Shown here one piece after another: positions 42,724-53,099 of a DNA stretch of 64,000 bases (positions are counted from its first letter, which is position 1; the number at the start of each line of letters is the position of its first letter). Made by a program: the position numbers and the translations under genes. Origin of the DNA: Alloascoidea africana (lineage: Eukaryota > Ascomycota > Alloascoideomycetes > Alloascoideales > Alloascoideaceae); assembly GCA_030581615.1 (NCBI GenBank), contig JAKTTT010000026.1, forward strand, positions 186,001 through 250,000. Reading direction: 5' to 3'. Under the pieces are notes generated by a model that did not search any database, was not told the origin of the DNA, and saw only the letters and a program-made list of their open reading frames with translations.

Positions 42724-44266
42724 AGATCCCAGGGTCAAAAGAGTGTCAGGGTGTGGTGAAGTGGTACAAAGATCTCTTCAGTTCTGACATTAGACTGCCT
42801 TTAAACCGGACTGTGAATGACCTTCAGCTGGGGTTCTGCAAGAGCCCTCGGAATCTTGGATATGTATCGCCAAGATCTAAGGTGTTTCCTTTGATCGCTT
42901 ACTACTGAGGAGGACGGCGTTGAGAATTAACGAGTAGCTTGATGTTTAACTACTTAGTGGGAGATATGGCCCTTTTATATTCACATTTTTTCGGACCTTG
43001 CCAATCCAGTTTGGTTGTGTACTGCTACCGACCGGGTCTATTATCAATGCACCCCATGCAAAATCATCGAACACCTAATCTTTTCCCATTTTTAGAAAGG
43101 AATCAAAAAATATACAGCGTAATTCTATGGGTTTTGTCTCAGATAGTTAAATACAGTAACTAACTACTGTCTGATGGCGGAGATGGACTATCATTTTCAA
43201 TTTGTGATCAAATCATTTCTCGAATGTAACGGTTCGGTGAGCTATATGTTCACGACTCACACACTTTTCTTGATGATTCCTCTATTGCTATGTAGGAACT
43301 AGGATATTTATATGGAGGAAAGCCTTGGCTGAAACCGGGATGCCATTACTCAGGGACATCCGTATCCTAACATCGAAGCTATTTTGCAAAATACTCGCCA
43401 TTTACCCCCTAATTCTTTCTCTATAAGGAACATACCTGGGATATTTTATCAGAGTTAGGCAAGAATTGAATGCCCCGAATCTCAGGTTTATACTATTTAA
43501 CCAATTATAAGGCTATTGTTTTAAGAAGAGTTAAAGGAGGGACTTTGGCTTGAGCTTTGACATGATGCCAGTAGCAGAAGTGATAATTTCTATAGTGTCG
43601 CTGTCTTCTTTTGTGCTTTCTTGGCCAGGAAATCCAACTCATCCTATTATCTACTAGTGCTATCAACAACCAAGAGCCGAGATGATCATTTCATTCAAAC
43701 TTTTCGGCATCATATAAAATTATTGAAAAGTTCAGGGCTGTTAACTATCAATTTTTCTCACATTCTTCAGCAAAACCTCCTTCCCTTTGTAACACCTTTC
43801 AATAAAAAGATGTCACCATCCAAATATAACGAATACTTGCAGGCAGAAGCTCCAGCACAAATCTTCCAGAGATATCAGGACGGCACTAAAAAGTATGGAT
43901 GTTGATCAAATTATTGGACATGGAAAATGAACCAGAGAATTTGTATTAAATGTTCAAAACAGCCATCATGGCATATTAGCTACAAGTCAAAAACAGTGAA
44001 ATTTTAGCTTATTATAAGAACACTAGTCCAGTCTAGCTGTTCTTATCTTTCTTTGTTCTTCTTAATTAACTTTTTTTATTCTTTTCTTTTTCTTCCTTGT
44101 CCCCTTTTTCTTTAGGGAGACCCGGCTCTTTTAATTAGTACTTCCAAAATATCTAAATCAACTATACATTATCCTAAATACACTTCGTGCCACATGATTG
44201 CATGTTCTGAAGTATCATTACAATTAGAAGATCTGGTTCAGTATGGTTCTTTCAATTATAATAACT

Positions 44267-44340
44267 GGTCTCTTGGCCCAGTTGGTTAAGGCACCGTGCT
44301 AATAACGCGGGGATCAGCGGTTCGATCCCGCTAGAGACCA
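44267..44340 (+). tRNA. tRNA-Ile (anticodon AAU)
   Basis: A 74-nt cloverleaf without intron. The acceptor stem pairs GGTCTCT with AGAGACC, the D-arm contains GGTTAAGGC, the anticodon loop CTAATAA gives AAU (read as IAU after editing), and the T-loop is TTCGATC. It appears to match the Saccharomyces tRNA-Ile(AAU). It is encoded without a 3' CCA, as in eukaryotes, and is followed by a T-run terminator. Confidence 0.97.
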
Positions 44341-44344
44341 TCAA

Positions 44345-44356
44345 TTTTTTTTTTTT
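44345..44356 (+). terminator. RNA polymerase III terminator (T12)
   Basis: Twelve Ts starting four bases after the tRNA-Ile 3' end. Confidence 0.85.
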
Positions 44357-45272
44357 GCATTGGATACAGCATTACGATTATGAGGAACAGGCTTCAATTG
44401 GTTGAAAAAGGCTGTCTCATCCAAGATTTTGAGTGTGCCTACTGTGGAGCGACTGTTATATAATTCATTAGGCTGATTTCCAGTATTTCTATACTAAAAA
44501 AGTTTTCTGGTCTAGTGCTTTCTTCACTCAACTGATGTATGGAAAGCTTTGCTCTCAAGCCACATTGTACCTCTCCATGCCTGGCCCGGGCCTTCAGTTC
44601 ATTCACCAAAGGCAAAATGAAACATTTTTCTTTTAGTGTATTTATCTATTTTCTACTTTGGTTCTTACCATACACAGATATGAACAAGACCCTAAATCTT
44701 GTCACCTGTTTGGGGGTGGAAAGTTAATCATCCAGAAACTGTAGGTTCCGAAAGCCTTAGTGGAGTCTTAGGAATGAGACATTTGGGGATTTAGTAGAGA
44801 AAATCAAGTGGCTTGAGCTTTCCTCGGTTTTATTTGAAAGTAGGCTTAAAATAAGATCACCATCTCAAGCAATCGTGTTAATTCTTGGTATATATTTTAC
44901 CAACCATTATTCGATATTTTTAGTTAAACACGGATCAGATACAAAACAAGCTTTAAACAGCCTTTCGAATAGTCGTCGCTAGATTCTATTCATTTGCAAA
45001 TTCGAACCACAGCTCGCCTTTTGTAGAACCGATGACACTGAAGACTAGATCAGTAAAAGTGGTCACTTTCTCACATATACAGAAAAATCTCGGTACGATA
45101 GAAATGTTCTAGTTCCAGACCTCAATAAATCTGAACCAGAGATTTTCAAATAATGAGGTTCAAGATCCGTTTTAAGGTCAAATCAGAGCATACATAACCT
45201 AAAAGGCGTTCCTCAATTAATCCACGAAAAATACCTGAAAGCACAAAACAATCTAACCAAGTAAATAACAAA

Positions 45273-46188
45273 TCAGCCTAGAAACATTGCTAGTAAGATG
45301 ACAAGAAGAACCACAACTAGAATCATCAGCAAACAGAAAGATTTCCCTCTCGATCTCTTCTGGTAAAAAGCGGCTTTGCTCAATTCAGAAGCAGCATTTC
45401 TGGTAGAAGATGCAACCTGATATATGTTGGATTCAATGTTATCTACAATGTGACAGAAATGTTAGTGGTCGATGTTCAAGAAAAACTTTCGCCAGCTAAT
45501 AGCATCAAACGACCAGATACTCACCAACAATCGTCCCCTGTTCTACCACGATTGTCCCCAAATCAGTAAAGATTTCATTCAACTCTAGAATTCCTTGCTC
45601 TATATTCTGGATTTCTTCTTCTCTTTCAATTATTAAAGCCTGCTGATATTCTAGTTCTTGTTGATCCAGCTGTTCTTGTTCCAACAACTGTGCTTGCTCA
45701 GGACTATTTGCATCTATTATTGCGCCACCATCTGTGTGATGCGACTGCTCAGTATCCTGTATCACGGTTCTCGCCTCTAGTACTCTTTCCTTCTCATGCT
45801 CTGTAAATCGACTCTGTAGAGCCTGAAACTCGTTAAAAGCTCCTGATATTTCTCTTCCTAATTTCTGTATTGTAAAGCGTTGGGATGGGGATACATCATC
45901 CCATTCTTTCAGTTGCTTGCTAAGCTCACCCAAATGCCTGAACTTTGCTCTCGTATTTTCTAATAGTGCTAACGTTCTATCATGAACACTTAGCTCTACA
46001 GAAGAGCGTTGACCAGAAACCGTTCGAGATTGGCTAGAAGATAGAGAGTCCATAAACTTGGTCAGAGAGACCAGGCCTGTATTCACCTCAAACAAATCAT
46101 TTGAAATTGATTCAGCCAGAGAATCAAACTCGGGTGAGTCTGAAAATGCAGGCTGAGATTCCAAAGACACCGCATCGTTAAAAGACAT
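45273..46188 (-). CDS. PEP12: Pep12, endosomal t-SNARE (Qa syntaxin), two exons
   Basis: Syntaxin for fusion of Golgi-derived vesicles with the late endosome. Exon 1 is 46188-45525, exon 2 is 45442-45273; the 82-nt intron (donor GTGAGT, branch ACTAAC) splits an Asp codon and joins EQGTIV to DNIESNIYQVASSTRNA, in the middle of the SNARE motif. The product is 277 residues (yeast Pep12 is 288). It has an N-terminal Habc-type helical region (about 20-130), a SNARE helix (about 185-245: LIIEREEEIQNIEQGILELNE-type) and a C-terminal membrane anchor (CLLMILVVVLLVILLAMFL). The unspliced frame stops after GEYLVV and would lack the anchor. Pep12 is preferred to Vam3 and Tlg2 from the SNARE core. Confidence 0.9.
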
Positions 46189-46306
46189 TATTCTTGTGAT
46201 CTATGTATTGGACTTAAGTCATCTGAGAAGAAGATGAATGACAATGGCTTATATACACCCACACATCCCATCCCCACTTGTCCTGATATGATGAATATTT
46301 CTACAA

Positions 46307-47483
46307 TTACTCGTCCTTGTCTGCTTCTTTTGCAGAGTTTACAACTTTTCTTGTACTTTTTGTAGTTTCCTGTGATTCATCTTCGTCACTCTCAACACTT
46401 TTGGGGTTTGAGGGTTGTGGCCGTAGTTCCTGGGTCTTCTCTTCACCTTTGAGAAAGATATGATAGCTGAAGACAATTACTACCATCGTAAACAGGCCTA
46501 TTATAACTTCTTTGTTTTGCTGTAAAATCTGCTGGTCAAATATTGTTGGCGGGTCCTCCTTAACTGGCAGGTTATGTCGTTTTGGAGGGAAAAACCTTTC
46601 CTTGGACTCCTGGCTCTCATGCTTGTTTTTTTGAACCTCCATGCGAGCTGATTTTTTGCCTGTTATATCTGGGAAAATTCGTTTGGGGAGCTCTTCATCG
46701 GGAGGAGTCTGTCCCCATTCAACATCGTCAAACTGTTCAGCAGGAGAAACGGTTGTATAATAGATGCTGTGATATGGCGATGGGATTTTTCTAATAACGT
46801 CTCGGAGCAACTCATCTATGACCTGTTAGCTTTGCGGCGCGCTGTGATTGTTCATAGTACGTACCATTTTCTTTTAGCACTTCCTTTCTCAAGTACTCAT
46901 TCTCCGGCAATTCTGGCATATTTATCCGAATAACTCTTTTCCTTGTGTCTATGTAATCTTCCAAATGGTCTGGGTCTTCATCCACTATGACCAACTCAGC
47001 ACGACAGTTTCTGATAGCATACTTTTCAATTGCATTTATGTTCAGGATGCCATCAACGTCTGGAATCGTGAGAATTGTAGAAGCTTGTTCTAAGTAGTTC
47101 CTCAAGTTCATAAATATCTCATTTTTTTCTCTCAGGTTTATATTTGTAAAGTCCGAGATTCTCAGTCCTGGTTGGTTAACAATGATGTAAGCATCTGAGG
47201 AGCAAGGGGCAATCAGTCGCCGTGAAAGTGTTTGTAACGTTGAAACTGGAAAATGAACAGGCTTAGGGTCCGGGATATGCCGTAGAAAAGCCGGGACTCT
47301 TATCCAAATGAGAACGTGTTAGCAAGAAAGTAAGCACAAAAAGCCCAAAAAGCGTTCTGACTTGGCAAGAAAATATTTAGCTTACAGCCGGTGTGAAAGA
47401 AATAGTGCGGGAACAGCAGAGACCAGAGAACTGAGGCATGAGACGAGCAAAAAGATTGAAAGTGCGCGGTCCCTTGTAAGCAT
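46307..47483 (-). CDS. BIG1: Big1-like ER membrane protein, three exons
   Basis: Candidate Big1, an ER membrane protein needed for normal beta-1,6-glucan synthesis. Three minus-strand exons: 47483-47386, 47298-46865 and 46815-46307, with introns of 87 nt (donor GTAAGC) and only 49 nt (donor GTACGT, branch GCTAAC nine bases from the acceptor). All joins are in phase, giving 346 residues (yeast Big1 335). Exon 1 supplies a clear signal peptide, LSIFLLVSCLSSLVSA. The luminal part has CSSDAYIIVNQPGLRISDF, YIDTRKRVIRINMP and, across the second splice, KENDELLRDVIRKIPSPYHS. A single membrane helix (EVIIGLFTMVVIVFSYHIFL) near residue 285 and a charged cytosolic tail follow, a type I topology. The splice structure is well supported; the Big1 name is from remembered family features. 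Confidence 0.65.
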
Positions 47484-47577
47484 TATTCTGGTGATGTGTC
47501 TTCTGAGAGCTGGATGGATGGAGAAGATGGGCTGAAATGAAGTATGCAAGAGTAGAGAAAACGGGTTGCACTATAAA

Positions 47578-49105
47578 CTATGAAACAATAACATCTACAG
47601 TAAAGTCTTCCTCCAACTCTGTGTCCCCCACCGTTTCGTCCAAATTCAAATCTTCATCATCAAATAACAGCCGAACCTTTGCCGTCGGCGGAACGTTCTT
47701 TTGCTGTCTGTAGTAGCTTTCCAGTTTGTTCAGCATTGTGTCCGGGCTGACTTTAACTGGAACAGGGTCATTATCCTTGCCCTTGAGCACGATTTTGAAA
47801 TAGCTGTCTTCAGAGACAAAAGTTGAAGAAACTGGAACTTGTCTGCCATTGTCGTTTTCATCGTTCGGCATATCTGCGGTTTCACTAAAGTCAAACTGAA
47901 AGCTCAAATCTCCTTCTACTAGTTGTTCTCGTTTCTCTTTCTCGGCCAGTTCCTTTTCTAATTGCTCGTATCCTGAAGTTGTCACTATCATGATATCTAC
48001 TTTGTCTATTTCGGGGTCGAAATCATCGCCAAGCACCAGCGTGGAAGGAGTTGCAAATCCCAATAGCCTTGTGTTCTTCCAAAGGATAACCAACTCGTTC
48101 AAACTGTAAATCTGTTTAAATTCTTCTTCGGCAACCTCATTCGGTTGCACAATGGTGCCAGCATATTTTACCCAGCCTCTGAGCAACGTATTGAACTCTT
48201 GATCACTCCTTAACTTGATACAAACTACGCTGTCCTCTGAATACGGTACATTTGACGTAATCTGAAATGTATATATGACGATGTCTCCTGTAGGAGCTTT
48301 CTTTGCACGCTTCATCCTCCTCTGTGAGTGTTGCTGTTGCTCTGAGGGTTTCCACTCTGCCATGAACTTGGCCTCCTGTAATTTTTCGTTCTCTTTTTGC
48401 TTCATTTTTATCTGGCGCCGAATACTATCGACGTCTATGGTTGGTGGGGGAGTGATTTCTCTCCCTGAGTTATGGAACTCTTCAAAATCTTCGAGATCTT
48501 CATTTGGTGATTTTGCAGTTCCCATCAGAGTGCCTTCGGTATCACTGAGTATCAGCACAGGATCGGAGTCTATTTTCGATGCTACTCGCACAGGCTTGCT
48601 GATGGATGTTACCTGATCTTTCTTGGGAGACTTTTCTCTTTTGGAATGGTGCTTTCTATAAACAGGTTAAAAATCATGATCCGGACCCCGGAATAGGCAG
48701 CTAAAATACAAACTTTTTCTTCTTTTTCCTTTTTTCTTCCTTCTTTTTCTTCCACAGATAATGTAAAGTTGGATCAGATAGGGAAAAGAAGTCTTTATCA
48801 TTTTCAAGATTCATAGATGGCGTAATAGGATCGCTGTCTTTGACAGGAGTCGGTTTGACTAGCATTTATAAAGTTAGGAGAACAAAACCATGGGCAAAGG
48901 AATCAAGATGCTTTTTCTTACCCTTTTGTGGTATTGTGGGAGGTGACATTGAGCCTTTGATATTTGCTTTTTGATCCAGAAGAGTGTGAGGAGAGCTAGT
49001 CTCATCTAAATTCAGCTCTGGAGAGGACTCCTCACTAGAGGATATGGACACCACATCATCTGCCATGATCTCTCCGGTTGTTTCTGTGATTGGTGATGCC
49101 AACAT
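47578..49105 (-). CDS. ESC2: Esc2/Rad60-type SUMO-like domain protein, three exons
   Basis: Genome-stability factor with SUMO-like domains that helps resolve recombination intermediates at stalled forks and supports silencing. Exons on the minus strand: 49105-48922, 48858-48714 and 48655-47578 (introns 63 and 58 nt; the second donor is the unusual GTTTGT). All joins stay in phase, predicting 468 residues (yeast Esc2 456). The N-terminus is acidic and Ser-rich (VSISSSEESSPELNLDE), with potential SUMO-interacting motifs such as PVLILSD. A basic Lys-rich stretch follows exon 2. Two ubiquitin-fold segments lie about residues 230-345 and 395-467, the last ending in VRLLFDDEDLNLDETVGDTELEE, the Rad60-SLD signature. 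ATG 49066 (MADDVVS) is an equally possible start. Confidence 0.8.
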
Positions 49106-49357
49106 GAAAATCCAAGCTTCTCATCAGACTTGTTTGGGTGTTGTGTTGTTCAGGTTCAAGCTCAAGGGTATCAAACCTGTAGCAGAAGTTGATATCACAG
49201 ACTTGAATTTGATTCGAACTAATCTAGAAAAACGTTCATGGTTTTAACGCTCTAAAAAAGCATCCAGATCGCGTCATGGAAAAACTAGTGCGATTAGAGA
49301 CACAGGTCTGAGTTACAACACCTTCCTCTTTCGTACATAAATCTATATAATGGGTCG

Positions 49358-50640
49358 TCATTCCCGCGCGCCACGCTGAAGCGCTCTTGTGATTTTGTAG
49401 TAAAACTGTTGTGACTATGAGAAAAGTTTGTCAGCACTTTGCCATAAAAAGAAACACAGATGGCACTCACGGTATCTATTGGGAACGTTAAAGAATCCAG
49501 AAAATACTCCGGAAGTACACCCTTCCACTGTTCTTCTTGAGCAGGATCTATGTCTGGCACATATGTAATCTCTTTGCCTTCCCCATTTTCTTCTTCTCCA
49601 TCAGAGTCTCCCCGTGGAATGTACAATTTGTAGTCAAGAGCTAAGCACATGTTAGTTAGACCCGGATGCTTCTTCAAAATCAATTTCTTACCTCCATTTG
49701 GGCCTGAGTGTGTGCAGTCATAAACAATATAGGCATCTGTAATTGTGGTGTCATGCACTTGTAAACCACATAGAATTAGCATAAATTCATCTTTCAAATC
49801 CTGAATAACCTCGGTCATTCCTATTCCTTCATTTTCAGACTTGAGCCGAGCAATTGTGGTTTCATTATCTTTAAGAATACTTTCAAGCATTGAAATCCGT
49901 TCCCTTAACTTTGCATTTTCTTCTTTCAATGATGGGTTTGAATCTGCTGGAGGTTCCTTCTGCGTCTTTTCTTGCATTAGCCGTCTATTTTTCATTAAAA
50001 TATTGTGCTTCTCTTCCTCTAGCATAGTTAGTTTGTCAACGAGCGAGTTAACGAGGGAGTCGGATGCACTTAGCCTTGCATCCATCTTGACTCGATACTC
50101 CCGAAGTAAAGACTCTGAAGCACTGTCTTGTAGATTATTCATGATCAATTTTAACGATGTGCCGCTAATTGGGGGGAGTTTGTCCAGAAACATTTCTGCA
50201 ACTTGCGATTGCCCATCTACACTCGTATCAGCTTCCTGCTCAGGCGATTTCTCACCATTAACGGTGTTCCTGGACTGTTGTTCAGTCTTGTTTCCTTTTA
50301 TCGGAGTGTCATTACTGTCAAAAGTTTCATTCGGTTTTGTACTATCTGATATTAGCTCAGGAGACATTTCTCTTGTTTTGGACCTAGTAGATCTAGTGGT
50401 TTCAGTGGCAAAGCTCTTTGCTTTCCGCTTTCGCGTCTTACTACCCTTGTTTTCATCAATTTCTGTTGCCTTTTCCTCTCCTGGTTCTGCACATGGACTC
50501 GCTTCATTGGCTTCCACCTTGGGGTCCAAATCCTGCTCTGACGCGGCAGCTTTTTGCGACCTCTTCGAAGCCCGCGTATTTCGTGGTTTTGCAGTCGCAG
50601 TGCTTTTTTTAGCAGCCGTTGCCCTCTTTTTCGGCGGCAT
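49358..50640 (-). CDS. CSM1: Csm1/Pcs1, monopolin-complex subunit, two exons
   Basis: Kinetochore and rDNA organiser: Csm1 dimers with Lrs4 clamp sister kinetochores in meiosis I. Exon 1 is 50640-49471, exon 2 is 49414-49358; the 56-nt intron (donor GTGAGT) lies inside the globular domain. Splicing gives LPEYFLDSLTFPIDT joined to SQQFYYKITRALQRGARE, matching the end of yeast Csm1 (LPEYLFETLSFPLSSLNQFY). Without it the frame runs on into unrelated residues. The product is 408 residues, about twice yeast Csm1 (190), owing to a basic disordered N-terminal tail of about 150 residues (PPKKRATAAKKST) before the coiled coil (about 190-275). In-frame ATG 50661 is an alternative start. Neighbour ESC2 is head-to-tail, TUP1 divergent. 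Confidence 0.85.
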
Positions 50641-50697
50641 CTGTGAATATGGTCCAGGCATAAACAGTTGCACATCGAAGCTATCTTATGTTTACGC

Positions 50698-50705
50698 CAC
50701 GTGAC
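50698..50705 (+). promoter_or_regulatory. CACGTGAC motif in the CSM1/TUP1 divergent promoter
   Basis: A CACGTGAC site (Cbf1-like E-box) within the 184-nt spacer, 127 nt before the TUP1 start and 58 nt before the CSM1 start. Confidence 0.4.
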
Positions 50706-50824
50706 ACTGAACACCCGCCCACCCTTTGCTAAACCACTTCACTCGCAAGCCCTTTTATCTTGTTCATCTATCGCTTGTCAACATTTTTCACCGTGCATAG
50801 TCGAGAGATATTGCTAGTTTTGCG

Positions 50825-52675
50825 ATGTCGTACCAACAGCGCCCTGTAATACGCCCCAACCACCTTGGGGAGTTGCTCGATGCTATTAAGCAGGAGTTTG
50901 ATAATGCGACGAACGAAGCTTCGGTATATCGCATGCAGCAGAATGACTTTGACCAGAAGGTGTCCCAACAGACTGCTGAGATACAACAGATTCGTCAGAC
51001 AGTGTATGAGCTAGAAGTGACTCATAGAAAACTAAAAGAGCAGTATGAGGAGGAAATTATGAGATTGAAACGAGAGATTGAGGCAAGGGATAGGGCAGCT
51101 GCTAATGCCCAGCAACAGCAACAGCAGCAGCAACAACAATCACAGACAAACCACACACAGCAGGCCCAGAGAGACCAGAATCCTCCTCCTTCATTCCACG
51201 CCAGTTCAAATGTTTTGGGAAATATCATGTCCGGGAACTCTGGTCCAGGCGGACCAATCCTCCCCCCTCACCAACAAGCTAACCAAACACCTCAACCTAA
51301 GCCCGAGCTTCACCAACCCCAGCAACTGGGGCTCCCTGGCCAGTTGACTCAACCGCAACAAGGTCCTCCATTTGGACAACAAGCCACACAACCCCCAAAC
51401 CAAGTTCAGGCTCAGGCTCAGGCTCAGGCTCATGGCCAGCCTGTTTCTGTCCCAGCTACGGCCCCTCTGATTGAGACCCCTCAACAGCCCAATCAACAAC
51501 AACCTCTCCAGGCACTTCAGCCAATCGCTAATGGAAACGGCATCGCGCAAAAACGGAAGAGAATTCAGACTAATAACGGGATAATACCCCCTTATTTAGA
51601 GATGGATGTAAATACAATCCAGGCGCCCATGAAGAAACAGACAGATGACTATTACGTTATTTTCAACCCCGACTTGCCAAGGCGTATTGATATCGAAATG
51701 GTTAACTCCCTAGATCACACGTCTGTTGTTTGTTGTGTCCGCTTTAGCAAAGATGGCAAATTTCTGGCAACCGGTTGCAACAAAGCTACACAAGTCTTTA
51801 GCGTCGAGACAAGCGATATTGTAGCAAATCTTACTGACGAATCTGCAGGACCTGGGGCTGTAGACATGACTAATGTTTCTCCTTCTGGAGATTTGTATAT
51901 CCGATCTGTTTGTTTTTCTCCGGACGGAAGACTTTTGGCTACTGGTGCAGAGGATAAACTAATAAGAATTTGGGACTTGACAACAAAGAGAATCATCAGA
52001 TATCTTCGTGGGCACGAGCAAGACATTTATTCATTGGACTTTTTCCCAGATGGAAATCGCCTTGTATCCGGATCCGGTGACCGAACAGTTCGCATCTGGG
52101 ATTTAGAGACTGGCCAGTGCAGTCTTACTCTAAGCATTGAAGACGGTGTCACCACTGTTGCTGTCAGCCCCGAAGGCTCTCTGATTGCCGCTGGGTCTTT
52201 GGACAAGACTGTCAGAGTTTGGGATGCCTCAAATGGTTTCCTTGTTGAGCGTCTTGAAAGCGATAGTGAGCTAGGCGATGGCCACAGAGACAGTGTTTAC
52301 AGTGTCGCCTTCACCGCAAATGGTAAAGAAATCGCATCTGGAAGTTTGGATCGAACGGTGAAACTTTGGTCTTTAGCTTCTTCTTCAAACTCTGGAGCTG
52401 CCAGCACTTGCGAAGTATCATACATTGGACACAAGGATTTTGTGCTCTCTGTGTGTACTACTCCAGGAGACGAGTATATACTCTCTGGCTCGAAAGACAG
52501 AGGCGTGATGTTTTGGGACAAAAAGACAGGAGACAATTTGCTCATGTTGCAAGGTCATAGAAACAGTGTTATAAGCGTTGCTGTTGCGCCGAATAGCGAC
52601 CATAATGGTGGCCTTTTTGCAACTGGTAGTGGTGATTGCAAGGCCAGGATCTGGAGATGGTACAGGGCCATTTAG
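50825..52675 (+). CDS. TUP1: Tup1, general transcriptional corepressor
   Basis: A 616-residue corepressor that forms the Tup1-Ssn6 complex and is brought to promoters by Mig1, Nrg1 and others. The N-terminal tetramerisation helix (about 8-85: [15 protein letters not shown], then a heptad pattern) binds Ssn6. A Gln/Pro-rich middle (about 95-250) holds a polyglutamine run and a QAQAQAQA repeat and includes the histone-interacting region. The C-terminal WD40 propeller covers about 285-616, with seven repeats such as [30 protein letters not shown] and [15 protein letters not shown]. No intron is evident. Confidence 0.97.
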   Translation: MSYQQRPVIRPNHLGELLDAIKQEFDNATNEASVYRMQQNDFDQKVSQQTAEIQQIRQTVYELEVTHRKLKEQYEEEIMRLKREIEARDRAAANAQQQQQQQQQQSQTNHTQQAQRDQNPPPSFHASSNVLGNIMSGNSGPGGPILPPHQQANQTPQPKPELHQPQQLGLPGQLTQPQQGPPFGQQATQPPNQVQAQAQAQAHGQPVSVPATAPLIETPQQPNQQQPLQALQPIANGNGIAQKRKRIQTNNGIIPPYLEMDVNTIQAPMKKQTDDYYVIFNPDLPRRIDIEMVNSLDHTSVVCCVRFSKDGKFLATGCNKATQVFSVETSDIVANLTDESAGPGAVDMTNVSPSGDLYIRSVCFSPDGRLLATGAEDKLIRIWDLTTKRIIRYLRGHEQDIYSLDFFPDGNRLVSGSGDRTVRIWDLETGQCSLTLSIEDGVTTVAVSPEGSLIAAGSLDKTVRVWDASNGFLVERLESDSELGDGHRDSVYSVAFTANGKEIASGSLDRTVKLWSLASSSNSGAASTCEVSYIGHKDFVLSVCTTPGDEYILSGSKDRGVMFWDKKTGDNLLMLQGHRNSVISVAVAPNSDHNGGLFATGSGDCKARIWRWYRAI

Positions 52676-53099
52676 AGTGTTGCGCATGTTTTATTCCCAA
52701 CTTTCTCTGCACTTGTTTTTCAGCCACTGATTACGAAGCGTATTACTCTATGACATGAAATTGTAAAATCTATGTAGAACTCCCATTGTATTGTTTTCTT
52801 TCTATTAACTCTAGTTTTTGGTATAATTTGACACTGTTGTTATACTGTAACAGACTCTAAACGATCTACATTATAAGGTGCTAACTCATACTTTAGCTTC
52901 TTTTATTAAAAGAAGGGCATGATATTACTAGTTGAAACATTAAAATTAGTCAAAGGTCAATGCTTTTCCAAAGGCAAAACGGAATAATAAGGAAAGATAG
53001 TACATAAACAACAAATAGACAAACAAGGGTGGATAAAACGAGTAAAACTTTAGAGACCATGAATGTTTGGAGAATGCAATGAAATTCTAGCTATTGGAG
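52676..53099. other. Convergent 3' intergenic region
   Basis: AT-rich 424 nt between the TUP1 and permease stop codons. No gene seen. Confidence 0.6.

Larger units (their letters stand above)
40151..45272. other. 5.1 kb AT-rich gene desert between convergent genes; candidate centromere
   Basis: The largest gene-free stretch in the window, bounded by the 3' ends of MIG1 (plus strand) and PEP12 (minus strand). Being convergent, it is not needed as promoter for either. Sampled lines have about 32-37% GC compared with about 42-45% in most genes. The only gene seen is tRNA-Ile at 44267-44340. It has a 14-bp perfect inverted repeat at 42652-42723 and a short repeat cluster at 40820-40894. Open frames are short (longest about 94 codons) and have no family resemblance. 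Regional centromeres of several yeasts look like this (a few kb, AT-rich, ORF-free, often near a tRNA), but a long noncoding RNA such as telomerase RNA is an equal possibility. Confidence 0.4.

Noticed and set aside
43810-43905. Short frame MSPSKYNEYLQAEAPAQIF in the gene desert, as part of a longer TTG-started frame
   Set aside because: No family match, no plausible partner exon and only 31 codons from the ATG.
44960-45030. Reverse-strand GTGGTTCGAATTT resembling a tRNA B box
   Set aside because: The flanking bases do not pair into a T-arm or acceptor stem, so no tRNA is supported.
40151-45272. Search for transposon or LTR remains in the gene desert, since tRNA genes attract Ty-type elements
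   Set aside because: No terminal repeats, no integrase- or reverse-transcriptase-like segment and no target-site duplication could be seen by eye.
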